DNA of 64,000 bases from Sparassis latifolia (taxonomy: Eukaryota > Basidiomycota > Agaricomycetes > Polyporales > Sparassidaceae), in NCBI GenBank assembly GCA_018466975.1, contig CM031557.1, forward strand, positions 2,418,001-2,482,000, given 5' to 3'. Each line of letters starts with the position of its first letter. The stretch's first letter is position 1. Both the position numbers and the translations under genes were made by a program. The notes under the pieces were generated by a model that worked only from the letters and a program-made list of their open reading frames with translations, ran no database searches and was not told where the DNA came from. This document shows positions 32,188-45,178 of the stretch, piece after piece.

Positions 32188-35100
32188 ATGTGGGGGCTTG
32201 TCCAAGGGAGTGAACATCGCGTATTGTACGCTCAACAATGGCCAACGGGAATAGAACGCAATGCGTCTACTCTTTACACATTGCTTGAAAGTCAACAAAG
32301 GTGCGCGTTTTATCCTTCAAAAGCGCGGCGATTTGCCTGAATCTTGACCCAAGGATCCTGCTTGATCCTACCGCGATACCTGCCTACGTCGTCAGCGCGT
32401 CTATCCTAACCTTACTGGTCCAGCTCGCCCTCCAGTCGAAGACGTCAAATGAATCGTCGGTCATTCTAACGGGCCATGAAGGTACAGAAACTTCGAATGC
32501 GTCAGAGATCGACGGAATCCGTTCCACCGTAGCGCAACACATTAAGCAGCTCGGGGGAAACACCATTTTTGCATTCAAAGTCTTCCGTCTTTTGTTGTCA
32601 GTCATATTGCTAGCCTTGTCGATTATAACCTTGCGTCTGGCGGATCATAGTCCCAGCCCGGAAAGCATAGAGTCCAGTATGTGGTTCCAAAACGGAGTAT
32701 GCGCAGCATTTGTGAGTACTCCGTGCATTACAGTAGAGTGTCACTGATCATTTCCCGAAAGGGTTACGCGTCCTTATTGGCGCTTGTGTCTGTTACAGGC
32801 AACCCGAACCATGGCAGACTACTCATACAGCATGGTAACTTGGTCCTCTTCGTTATGTGGGCGCTGTACTTGTATCGTGATGTGTGGCCTCTGGCAACAT
32901 ACGTCTTGTCGCCAGCGGACATTCAAGAAGGACCCCTGCTGTGGGCTAAGCTTTCCATGCTCACGCTTGCGGCGGTTGTGATTCCTCTTTGCGTACCTCG
33001 AGAGTATGTCCCTCTGAACCCTAAGGTAAGTAAACCAGATCGGTTCGTCTGCTGCGTTCGTTGATAACCGTTCACCTCCAGGAACCCTTGTCCATTCCAA
33101 GCCAAGAACAAACAGCTTCCATCCTATCGATGATGCTCTATTCATGGCTTGACAATACAATAATCACCGCGAATCGGATGGCTCATCTTTCCACCGACCA
33201 ACTCCCCGTGTTGGCTGATTATGACATGGCGAAGAATCTGGTTCATCGCAGTTTCCCTGTGAGTCTACTGTGCCTTTCTTTAGTTGTCATGCATATCTCA
33301 ACATGTTGCAGTACATGGATCCATTTCAGTTGAAAAAGAGAAACCATATGTTTTGGGGCATCGTCAGGGTCTTCCGTAAGGCGATTGCGCGATGCAATTT
33401 GAACTAGTCTGACGGAAATGCCGCCAGGGACCGACTTTTCAGTCATGAGTCTCATGTTGTTCTTGCGAGTACGTGCCTCTGGGAACTTTGCTGTCTAGGG
33501 TAAGTTTCTGATCGTACGCTCGCGTAGACAATCGCAGATTTCGGCTATCCTATTGGTATCAACCTCCTTCTGAAGTAAGAAATCGTGGCACCTGTCTCAT
33601 TTTACTGTGGTTCTGAACAATTTACCGATAGCTACGTTGAATCCCATGGAAAAGAGTCTATTGTGCGCCCATGGGTGTGGATATCGTTTCTGTTCATTGG
33701 ACCCTGTGTCAGCACCATCTGTTTCCAATGGTACATGTTCATCTCAGTACGTCTTCATTTGAAAATTTGCGGCGATGGCACTGATGCACGCGCTCCACAG
33801 ACAAGAAATGTGGCTCGTATCACTGCCATAATTACTCAGCTCGTGTTTGACCATGCTCTGCGGGCTCGCGTGAAGGCTGACGTCAATGAGGCATCTGCTG
33901 GGACAGGCATATCTACGGCGGTTGCTACTCCAGACAATGTCTCTGAAACAGAACCTGGCAGTTCTGAGGTTCCTCAGGAGCATAGTGGCGGTTCTTCCGA
34001 GGAAGGGGAAGAAGGTTCTGCAGCTACGCTGAGTGTGGACACGTCTTCCATGAAGGGCAAGCAGAAAAAGAAGGCAAGCTTAGAGGATGGTGGAAGCACA
34101 AAGACAACACCAACGGCTACCGCTACGTCCGATGGAAAAGGGAGGGACATGATCGGCAAAATCACCAATCTTATCTCCACTGACCTCAATAATATCACCG
34201 AGGGACGGGACTTCTTGTTTTTCAGTACGTTGTGAAGTTATCTTCGAATTTATCCCACTCTAATTCGAGTTCTTAGTAATTGAAGTACCTTGGAAGATCG
34301 GATTGTGCATCTATCTATTATACTCTCTTCTTGGATGGAGGTTCGTTGCCCTGTATCTGAGTGGTTCGATGATGTCTCACCTGGCTGATATCCAGTGCAT
34401 TCGTTGGAATGGCCGTTATTGTTATGGCGATCCCCTTGCAAGCTTTTTTCGCCTCCAAGATTCAAGGATATCAAAAGGAGAAAATGAAAAAGGTATGCTT
34501 ATCCTGCAAAGAAGCAAGCGCATACTGACTACTGAGTACTGTACGACTAGACAGACACACGCGTGCAAGCTGTAACCGACGGTACGTCAATGCCATGTTT
34601 TTGGCGATTCCATTCATGATAGCGTGTCCCTTCCTTTTCTCCAGTCCTCGGCGTCATGCGCATGATCAAACTTTTTGGATGGGAACCTCAGGTCGAAGAA
34701 CAATTGGCGCAGAAACGTAATGACGAACTGAAATACCAACTGAAGTTCAAATTGTTCAATTTCTTCAACAACTATATGACGTACGTCAGAAGTGGGATAC
34801 ACTCAAATGTCTGCTGATAGCCTGCAGACACATCGTTCCGATCCTCACCATAGTTGTGGTCTTCGTTGCATATGTAAGTTTACTGTGGATCATCCCCAAG
34901 CATTCATTCTAAGATCCGTTTATAGACCGCCTTAATGCATCAGGAGCTTACCGGTATGAGCATGCGCTTGCCTGTAAGTTCTTTGCCATTCTGACACCGT
35001 CTTAGCTGCCCTTGTCTTTTCGTCTATCGCTCGTGAGTTTCCACGCTACTGCATGCGGAAACGTACTTACTTTCCACTAGTGCTTGATATGCTGCGCCGT

Positions 35101-38100
35101 GCGCTCGTCGGGAGTTTCCGAACGCTGCCGCAGATAATAGCAGGTGGGTTATCATGCTTCTTCGGAGTGACGCATAACATGATGATCAAAACAGGCAAGG
35201 TATCACTCGATCGTGTGAACAATTTCTTGTATGAGGTTTGTTGTCCCGACTATTGCCAAATTTGATTGCCGTTGAGTTTTCATCCCTTGCATAGACGGAG
35301 CTTCTTGATGCCTTCTCCGACGGTGCAGATGCCGCGCCAGTCAACAGCCCTTTCCGTGAAGACGACGAGGATGTCATCGGAATACGCAATGCGTCGTTCA
35401 CTTGGGCGAACAGCAATGCAATGATGGGACGTTGACACCTGGGCCTCGACGGCGGAATTTTGTCCTCCACATAATTGACGAGCTCACGTTCAAGCGCGGC
35501 CATATTAATCTCATTATCGGCCCCACGGGATCCGGAAAGACGTCTGTGTTGATGGCTCTGCTGGGTGAGTATGGCTGCTATCTTTAATACAACGCAGAGC
35601 GCTCATCATTGGCAGGCGAGATGCATTACATACCCTCAAGCCCGGATTCCTACGTCCGCCTTCCTCGTGCTGGTAGTATTGCATATGCCGCACAGGAATC
35701 GTGGGTGCTAAGTGAAACGATTCGCGTACGGTGATTCAACGTAATGCGATCCGTTTCCTGATTCATGTCATCCAGGACAACATCCTGTTTGGGGCACCAC
35801 TTGACGAAGAGCGATACAATAAGGGTGATTTCTGTTCATCGTCAGTTGCGAATTCTTGTACTGAAGTTCTTGCAGTTATCGAGCAATGTGGTCTCCAACG
35901 GGACCTCAGCCTGTTCGATGCTGGTGACATGACACAAGTCGGGGAGAAAGGACTCACCTTGAGGTAGTCCTAACATTAGCGGTGAATGACTGGTAACTGA
36001 CTATATATGAATCAGTGGTGGCCAGAAGGTAGACTGTCGTCTAAACTTACCTTCGCTACTTTCCTGACGTGTGCGCATGCTTTGTCAGGCTCGCGTAACC
36101 CTTGCTCGTGCTGTGTATTCTTCCGCGGAAATCCTCCTCTTAGATGATGTAACTGAATGCGATTCTCGAGATGACTCTTGGCTGAGTTGTGTTTAGGTTC
36201 TCGCTGCTGTTGACGTACACACTGCCAACTGGATCGTTGAAAAATGTTTCAAGGGCGACCTGGTTCGTGGACGCACTGTGATATTGGTTGTAAGTTATAC
36301 AGTGCCAGTTAGTTTCTTCCCCGCTGATCGGTGCATGAAAGACTCACAACGTCGCTCTGGCGAGCCCGATATCTGAGTTTGTAGTGTCTTTAGGGTTGGA
36401 TGGGCGCATCCACAGTCAAGGCTCACTATCCAAAGCTCTCGAGGAGGATCAAGAACTGTCTGCAAAGTTTGTAGAAGAGCTCAAGGTGGAAGAAGAATTT
36501 ATCGATGAACACAGAGAAGCGAAAACCCAGCAATCAGACGGAAAGTTGTTCGTGGCGGAAGAAATTGCCCAGGGGCGTGTCGGTTGGCCCGCGTGTGAGT
36601 ATTTACGGTTCACGCGGAGAATCATCGACGCTGAAGATTCGATTTATGCAGTCAGCATGTTTATAAATACTGCGGGAGGAAGGTTCCCTGCCATTTTCTG
36701 GTTCGTAACCATTGGCATGTTGTTCGTAGATGAAATCTGCGAGGTTCTCCAACCGTGGTTCCTCGGTGTATGGGCACGTCAGTACGAAGATCATCCGTCT
36801 TCGAAGGTGTCAATAACATAGTAAGCGTTGTCGTTGTCTTCGCATATGCGCTGTCTTGGTATTCACATGTGCTTGCAGCTATATGAGCGGCTACTCTCTG
36901 TTGGTGCTGGCAAATGTAGCGGCGTATAGCATTTCATACGTCGTGTTCCTCTACGGGACCTTACGAGCTGCGCGGATCATTCACAAGAGGCTGATGAACT
37001 CCGTACTAGGCGCAACCTTGAGGTGAATTTGTTCGCGTGGTCTTTCTCAAGCCTGGCTTACTTTCATTCAGATGGCTTGATGTGACTCCGACCTCACGCA
37101 TTGTCTCTCGCTGCACTGAGGACGTGAATACTGGTATAGCAGGTCACCCGCTCACGGAGTCCGTATGCTCATGAGAATTACAGTGGATGGGCCTTTATCA
37201 GACCACACCTCGTACTTCATGTCGATAACGGCCGCGCTGATCATGCGACTGGTCGCAGTTTTGGTGATGTCCCCGATCCTCACTGTTCCTTCAGTGATCC
37301 TTGCGGTGATCAGTGGCTGGTGCGGCCAACTGTATGTGAAGGCACAATTGTGTGTCAAGCGTGAAATGGGTGTTGCTCACGCGCCCGTTCTGGAAAATTT
37401 CGGCTCTGCAATTTCGGGTTTAAGTTTGTGCTTATTCATATTCTCGCATGGCGGATGCTGACACCATTGCCAGCATCTATTCGTGCATATGGCGCTCAGG
37501 ACCTGTTCAGGCAGCAGGGTTACCATCGCATGGACACCTACATAAGGTCAAAGCGGACTCTGTCCAACCTCAATCGGTGCGCTCCAAAAATTGTTTGGCG
37601 TTGTCTTACTGAGTAAACTGTCAGATGGGTATGTACCCGCATAGAAATACTGGGAGCATTGTTCTCCACCTGCTTGGCGACATATCTGGTATACGCCACG
37701 TCATTCGACGCCTCGGACCTCGGCTATACATTGAACATGGCAGGTTTGTGGTTGCTGATGCCGACTTTCTGTCACTGGTTTGATAGTGGTATTTAGTTGC
37801 ATTCTCTACCTTGATTCTTTTTTGGACTTTAATGGGAATGCGAACCGAGGTCAGCGGTAAGTAGCAAGTCCCTGTTAGTCTATCATCCGTCCTTACTGAA
37901 CGGCACTATAGCCAATAGGTAGGTTAATTGTTTCAGACGATTTCATCTGCTTGAAACGATCTTGTGTAGCCTGGAGCGTATTCATCAATACACAGTCGTC
38001 GAGCAAGAGCCGAAAGCGACCGACGCTGGTGTGCCCCCAGCTTACTGGCCAGCGAGCGGTTCCCTGAAGGCCGAAGGACTTACCGCTCGCTACTCTTCTG

Positions 38101-39275
38101 TATGTTCATGCATGTGTCTGAGCTCAGCCCATGATTTATGCTTCAGCAGAATGGCCCCCGGGTTCTGCAAGATATCTCGTTTGAGATCAACTCTGGAGAA
38201 CACATTGGCATTGGTAAGTCTGGATTATGATTGATTGGCCCTCTTCTAAAAGTGAACGGTAGTTGGACGTACTGGAAGTGGAAAGGTTTGCCTGGAATAG
38301 CCGCCCCCCTTCCACAGTTGCTCACCAGGATTTATAGAGCTCTTTAACTCTTGCCCTTCTGCGCTGCATCCTCACCGAGGGGAAAGTCTACTACGATGGC
38401 ATCCCGACGGACTCGATTAATCTAGACGCTCTGCGGTCGAACATCACCATCATTCCGCAAGTGGTACGCACTATAGCCACTCCGTTACATGCTGGCACCC
38501 CAACTGACGATCCCACTGCAAAGCCCGAGTTGCTAAGCGGGAGTTTGCGACAGAACCTAGATCCATTTGAGGAGCACGACGATGCCGAGTTGAATGACGC
38601 GCTACGTGCCGCAGGGCTGTTTTCTGTGCAGAGCGAGACGGACGAAGGGAGGATCGCGCTGGACAGCCAGGTCAGCAGCGCGGGCGGCAACTTGTCGGTT
38701 GGTCAACGTCAGATCCTAGCGTTGGCCAGGGCGATTGGGCGGCAGAGCAGGGTGCTAATCTTGGACGAGGGTGCGTCTTGACGCCGTCCTAAGCAGCTTC
38801 TGACTTGCTAATTTTGTGGACTCGTGATAAGCTACATCTGCAATCGGTAAGTTCTAGTGCTGAAACTCTTTTATCTTGCTTAACTGATGAAGTATCGTCA
38901 GACTATGAAACCGATGCTGCCATCCAATCGTCGCTGCGTAAGGCGCTGGGCAAGGATGTGACCTTGCTCACAATCGCACATCGACTCCAGACCATCATGG
39001 ACGCCGATAGGATAGTCAGTGGCGCATCTTTTGTAACTGCTATTGCGATGACCAAATATTTCCTCCCCCTGTCCCAGATGGTTCTTGATGCTGGTCGCAT
39101 TGTAAGCCTTGATCTCCATTTGCTTGTTGTTGGCTCATGATATATTTAGGTTGAATTTGATACACCCCGGGAACTGCTGAAAACCGAAAAGGGCATGTTC
39201 CGGGCGCTCGTTGACGGGAGTGGAGACAAGGAGAAGTTGTATGCTTTGGCGCATGGCGGCGGTGCATCCGCTTAA
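32188..39275 (+). CDS. ABCC-type (multidrug-resistance-associated) ABC transporter, 43 exons, one apparent frameshift
   Basis: This full-length ABC exporter, family C, probably exports conjugated organic anions or toxins from vacuolar or plasma membrane. I placed 43 exons with matching phase throughout; together they give 1611 residues if one missing base is allowed. The order is an N-terminal membrane region (TMD0), TMD1 (VRPWVWISFLFIG), NBD1, TMD2 (FWFVTIGMLFVDE) and NBD2. NBD1 has Walker A GPTGSGKT, signature LSGGQKAR and Walker B ILLLDDVLAAVD, with Asp in place of the catalytic Glu as is normal for family C. NBD2 has GRTGSGKSS, LSVGQRQ and RVLILDEATSAID. A charged Ser/Glu/Lys-rich insert lies in the long exon 33801-34224. 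The frame breaks in exon 35295-35564, near 35411-35428, just before DGTLTP and Walker A. Exons of 7, 13 and 15 nt are included. Confidence 0.93.
37912..37918 (+). other. Seven-nucleotide microexon of the ABCC gene
   Basis: CCAATAG sits between an intron ending TATAG and one beginning GTAGGT. Joined to its neighbours it completes EVSANSLERIHQY, matching the conserved linker that precedes NBD2 in ABCC proteins. Skipping it would shift the frame. Confidence 0.85.
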
Positions 39276-39706
39276 TGACCTCCTGAGGCTTTCAGGATGT
39301 TCCAACAGTCTATTACAGTGCGACAAATCCAAAGTGCTACAAGAGTAATAGTGATACAGTGTGAACGATACAGTATGTCTGCGTCAGTGTCCGAGTCGTA
39401 GGGGAATGTCAAAATATATTCTTTCATCAGTTCCTCCCGGCCGCTATCTGCCGGTCCGCCGCGTGCATCCGCTGGTAACCTCGGGATTTTGGCGAGAATT
39501 TTCTGGAGTGCTGACCCAATGTCCTGCGTACGCTTTTCAAGGAATAGCGGATCGATCGTCTCGTCGCCTTCTTCCGAGTACGGGAGAGTGGCAGTAGGTG
39601 ATGCGACAGCCGACTTCGTCATAGACTTCATGAGGCTGGGGGGGGGAACACTCTGCTGATTCGACGAGTGTGCTCTCGCGCGGGCGGCCGCGGCCGCGGC
39701 CCTCAT
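39272..39706 (-). CDS. Hypothetical protein converging on the ABCC gene
   Basis: An uninterrupted frame starting at an ATG at 39706 encodes about 144 residues. It begins with an Ala/Arg-rich stretch (MRAAAAAARARAHSS), followed by a plausible folded segment (DPLFLEKRTQDIGSALQKI) and EYILTFPYDSDTDADILY, then a hydrophobic end that may be read-through of an intron. It overlaps the last bases of the transporter gene tail to tail. I do not recognise the family. A missed intron near the 3' end is possible. Confidence 0.4.
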   Translation of the reverse strand: MRAAAAAARARAHSSNQQSVPPPSLMKSMTKSAVASPTATLPYSEEGDETIDPLFLEKRTQDIGSALQKILAKIPRLPADARGGPADSGREELMKEYILTFPYDSDTDADILYRSHCITITLVALWICRTVIDCWNILKASGGH

Positions 39707-40229
39707 CACGGAAGGTTCAATTTGCTGGTTCGTAACCCCGTGAACAATCTGTCCTTGATCCAGCAGCTACTGCCTGCGCAGTTTCGCATGATGATAGCGT
39801 CATAGGTTATCTGCATTTGTGTTCATAGTCCTCAGTTTCGTCAGGTTTATTCTGCAACATTATCGCCGCGGGCACACATGCAACAACTCCGTCCTGAAGC
39901 TTGAAGCTTGAAGGCCTGACCTTCAGATCGGAATCACAAGCCCGAGCGCAAGTGTCTGGGGCCAGAGTCTTCATCGAGAATTCGGAAGTCTACTCAATTC
40001 ACCGATCGTGCCAACTATGGTCGATTGAATCGCATCCGCCCGAGGCATAGCAAGTCTCAAAGGGACTAGCTGAAGTTCATGAGTTGTGCACACACTTGAC
40101 GCATCTCCTTTTAAAGAAACAAAACGAATACAAGACTCAGATATACCACAGCCGAGTAACTACCAATACACGTCATCCCGAAGACATAGACTCAGAAACG
40201 TTCGCATCGCCTCCCTATTAGGCAGATGT
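39707..40229. other. Intergenic region, no gene supported
   Basis: Lies between the hypothetical gene and the H2B stop codon. It should hold the promoter of the former and the 3' region of the latter. Nothing else was seen. Confidence 0.4.
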
Positions 40230-40931
<702 letters not shown>

Positions 40932-41030
40932 GTTTAGTGTGTTATTGGAAGGTAAACACGTCAAAGATAGCGGATAAACGACGTAGTTGAATGCAAGCTG
41001 GCAAAGCAATCCGAGTCGTTCACTGCCGGC

Positions 41031-41099
41031 TATATAGTGTGACGTTACTATTTATTTGGCGCACAGCACGCCTGCGTGACTGGGCTGTCACGAACGCGT
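41031..41099 (-). promoter_or_regulatory. H2B copy 1 promoter: TATA-like box and ACGCGT site
   Basis: A TATATA element lies at 41031-41036, about 100 bp upstream of the start codon, and a single ACGCGT (MCB consensus) at 41094-41099. The same motif is repeated four times in the H2A/H2B promoter at 61.7-61.9 kb. S-phase control by an MBF-like factor is inferred. Confidence 0.5.
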
Positions 41100-41579
41100 C
41101 GAGCGGTCCCCTCGAGAGAAAGCTTTGGACTATTCAGTAATTCTTCATTCGGCATACGCGGAAACGCTTGCGGATGCCATGGTGGCTCGAGACCCTTTGG
41201 GAAGTCATGCCCGGTTTCACATATCCACATCGGCAAAGGCGGACCAGCCTGAGGTCTCAATCATCGGGAGCGCGGGACTTTATAGATCAACTTGCCTGAA
41301 AGTGTGCCCGCACCGGAATGGATACATCGTTTCTCATTTCCCGTCTGCCACCTCTCCCCTTCCACCGGACAATATTAATGATCGAGACCTCTTGGCGCTG
41401 GATAGAGGTGTATCGAGAATTACCGCTTACCTTTGGATCTTAGTATTTCACATCTATCTGCTCATTATTTCATGGCGCATCATCAATGATAAGTTCAACA
41501 TACTGTGCGAAATCATTTATGTCTTCGCGGAGTGCAGATTGCCCACCGAGTCTGCTGCGTTGTACTTTCATGGCCATGA

Positions 41580-42560
41580 CTCACCAAGTTTGCGTTATTA
41601 CAAGGCTTCGCGATCCATTCGGCCCATTTTTCATTGTAGTGGAAATGAAGCACAAGCTTAGCGAGGGAGTGTTCCAAGATAGAACCTATGTCGAGGAATT
41701 ACTTCTCGCCTTCCTCGGTACGATTCCCCACCTGTTGTGTCCGTCTTCCTTGTACTGACGACGTCAACGTACACTGATACAGCTATCGATTCGACTCCGT
41801 CTCGCGCCGCTTCGCGTTTGACTTGGAAATGCGGGTGGACCCTACGCGTGAGTGGTATTGCACCGACATGATTGATGGTAAGTCAAATAGCTGATCACCT
41901 AGCATATCTCCTTCTGATGCCGCGTAGTGGCAAATAAGCTTTTCAGCGTGATGCCCCGCGGCTATGTCGAGGGTGTCGCGGCGCACTCGGATTTGTGAGA
42001 ACTGAAGCTGAGGTTTGTTCTCCCCGTACGTTAGACTGCGTCGCCGATGCTAATTCCCTTGTAGACGAAAGGGAACGTCACCGACTACTCCGAATACTCC
42101 GCATTTCGGGAATATTCACCTAAAGCATGGCAAGCCGCGCTGCGGTCCGCATACCTCTGCTGTGCCAAATTCTCGGAGCGTATCGCTAGCGTCGAGGATA
42201 TAGAGCGGAACAGCTACAGGTTCGGTGTGCAGTGTCATTTATTCACACTGTCTCTAGCGTTGGTGCTGTAATCCGGCCCTCTTACGACGCCTTCATACGG
42301 AACGAGCATACGACTGGGCGCGTCGTGGGGGGAGATGGCCAGCACGTGTGATGAGCCTCATACATTTAGTACGTCGCAGAGATCTTGTATGACCGCGCCA
42401 ATGAATTCTCGGGGCGAACTGCTGCCCTTTATTTCAATGGACCACCCGGTATCATTTCATGTTATGCGAGCGGTTGGATTACAGCTGAAGGTGAAGCAAA
42501 GGGTTAGCCATATCATTTACCTTGTATATTTGACGGCCCCTCACAATTAGCAGCAGTGTA
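41580..42560 (+). pseudogene. Possible cytochrome P450 remnant
   Basis: Discontinuous plus-strand exons encode YRFDSVSRRFAFDLEM then DPTREWYCTDMIDVANKLF, a pattern resembling the AF..EM...W region of basidiomycete P450 enzymes. A frame change of one base near 41970-41990 is needed to reach LGFVRTEAE and NVTDYSEYSAFREYSPKAW. Further fragments occur to about 42530. No heme-binding cysteine motif (FxxGxRxCxG) was found and no start is clear. The family call is weak; this could be debris of another gene type. Confidence 0.25.
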
Positions 42561-45178
42561 GTCGAGTGTCCTTTTCTCGCTCGTGAGCACTAGTCAGGCC
42601 GGCTCACTAGTAGATGACGCAATTCATGGTGTAATTCCGCTGTATGCTCCCACCATTCACCCAAGCCAAATCTGAGGGTGCAACCGTAAACTGATGAACT
42701 ATAACCATTCCTGACGTGTGAAATGGGGGCGACACTGGCTGCACGAGCCACAAGCTGTCTGGAGGAGACGATGAGGACCATGGCAAAAAATGGTGGGGTA
42801 CAGCGGGTCGCTTTGAAAACACAAGGTGGCGAATACACACAACAGACCATACTGGCAAGGACGCCGAACTGCGAAAATGTTTCGGAGGTAACTTCAGTAG
42901 GACGAACGCCACTAGTAGGAATGGAAAAACTTTAACGTCGGTCAAAATACCGTGGAATGGGGCATTGTCAGTGTACGGTATGTTGACCGCTGCTTAAGTT
43001 AGCGAACTTCTATAGACATTACAGTTGAATGAAGAATATCTCATATCTCCCACAGGCAGAAGTACCGACATTCTAAGTCGATCTCCACCCCACTGATCGT
43101 CGGGCTCCAGCTGCGTTCGAGGGTCAGGATTATTGCAGGGGGAAAGCACATACAGATCATCTCAAGAAACAACCGAGCGTTATGATCTAAGTCCTTCAAT
43201 AGCTTGAGCTTCACCTCTATGGCTCTATGTATGAAGAGCAACATGTGCGGCAAAACGGAGAGTCTGAAGAGAAATTCGACAGGAAAAAACATGAACCATG
43301 CGAATCGGAAAGAGGGAAGAGCTCCTTGTATGTATACGTACCGCCTGTCTCCACGCAAACTCAGTTCGGGATATTCCTACAAAGTGGGGTGCCCAAAGGG
43401 GAAGGGAAGATACCAAGAAAGGAAATTATACCGCGGCACTCTCCACTTCAAGAGTCCGAGTCTCACCGATAGATTTGGCTCGGCATTGACCGGAGACCAA
43501 TCGTCAACAAAGTTTGCATTAGACAAACTGGCTCAAGTCTAAGAACCAAGACCTCGGGCAACTGCCGTCTTGCAGAGAACAGTGGCCTCCAGCACTTGTC
43601 TTTAAGCCTCCAGGCCAGCTTCATTTCGGCGTCAGAGCTATCCTTGGCTTGTTCATATCGTGCGCTCTGGACACAGCAGGCTTCTTCCAGCTTATCCCTT
43701 TCATCAGCCGGTCGACCCAGCTGACGTCAGACGGACAGTGTCCTCTCTCAGGTGTTGCTCGTACTCCGGTGGATCTAGCTCCACTTGGCCGGGGTGCGGG
43801 GCCCAAGACGACATAATTAGCTGTATGGTACCGTATCTCGTGCACGTTGATGATGACTTGCCGGAAACGTGATGCATGTCCTAGTGTCAGATTCGTCAAG
43901 CGCTGAGCAGGGGCAGCACAGTGCGCTCCAGGGAAAATATGATAGGAGTAGCCTGGCTGGATTCTTTGGCAGCATCTGAATACCTAAAAGCCGTCATTGC
44001 GTCTGGAGATGCTTCTGGCCATCTTCGGGCAGTTGATCGAAGTCGCGAGAAAGATATGGCGGATACGTACCTGGTCTGGCGAAATAGGGGGAAATGGCCT
44101 CTATGAGCAGGGAACCTGCTTTTCTTAAACAGGATGATATACTCCGCACCAATATAGGTGCGATGGCCACGCGAACACCGCTTCATGAAAAATTCCGCCA
44201 CAGATAGACCTATCACGATGCAAGGTCGCGACCTCGCCAATCGTGCAAAGATGAGGGGCCTGAGGAGATCAAGAGGACGTAGAATGTTAGCTATTGCTCG
44301 TTCACTATTGTCAAGATTCAAGCAGAATATTTTGTTGCGCAAACCTAGCGTTGTTTCCGAATTCGAAGCGGGTTGTAAATCTTGCGCGACAAGAGGGTAC
44401 ATACCTGAAAACTCGATGCATCGTCTGCACCGAGTGCATTCGCAGCTGCATTCTGTAACGTCGATATTGAACTTGATATAGCGAGCGGCCGAGACGGCTC
44501 TGTAGTTTATAGCCAAGGGTATCAACAAAGTGTCCTGTACTTGGCTCGATTACTCCGGAGTACGTTCAGGCTCGTTATACTAAGGAAACTGCCACAAGCA
44601 TATCAAAAGGGTTAATCAAAAGGGTTACTCTTACTCGCCAAGGTCAGCGCTGGATGTGAGAACAGTGTGCTGCGTCGACATTCGGAAGTGGGCAAATTTG
44701 AGGAAGCTGAGAACAGCAGCCGATAATGGAGAGGTCTGACAAATCGCGGGAACCATTGCACCAACTCCACAATCGTAAGAGTCCAGTTGATACTCATACG
44801 CTGTAATGTCGAAGGGTTGCGGAAAAGACAGTCATGAAAACAAAGAGGACCGAGGATCCATATAAACCCACAAGTGCACGATCGATCCCGATCGATCACA
44901 AAGCCCAGTCAACGCACTGTCAATGCACGGCTTTGCAATATCTTACGCTTGTGGACTCGGAACCCCTGCGTCAGGCTCAACGACGAAGCATCCACTCCAA
45001 GCCTCGATCAGCCGTTACGACAAGATAGATTCAGATATATAGAATAGACTCAATGAGATACTACACGTCATGCTTGATTACGTTAGGAGATGTGTTGATG
45101 GGGTCCAGGAAAGACAGAGGACAGCAAGAAATGACCAGCATAACTGGTCACAAGAGTGAGAATAAGACCTTCGGGAGA
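42561..45178. other. Gene-poor region, no gene supported
   Basis: Several frames of 100-210 codons exist (43041-43358 and 43896-44528 on minus, 43204-43542 on plus) but none contains a recognisable domain and opposite-strand frames overlap. It may hold decayed genes. No repeats or transposon ends were recognised. Confidence 0.35.

Noticed and set aside
32301..32340. Start of the ABCC gene at the downstream frame around 32301
   Set aside because: That frame has no ATG and a stop just upstream; an intron from 32301 to 32353 joins the ATG exon at 32188 in phase.
44221..44340. Plus-strand peptide RRMLAIARSLLSRFKQNILL resembling the region after an ABC signature motif
   Set aside because: The match covers about 20 residues only, no Walker A, signature or Walker B lies near it in frame, and chance similarity of a Leu/Arg helix is likely.
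43896..44528. A 210-codon open frame on the minus strand
   Set aside because: No recognisable domain, no typical composition, and frames on the other strand overlap it; length alone is not enough in this sequence.
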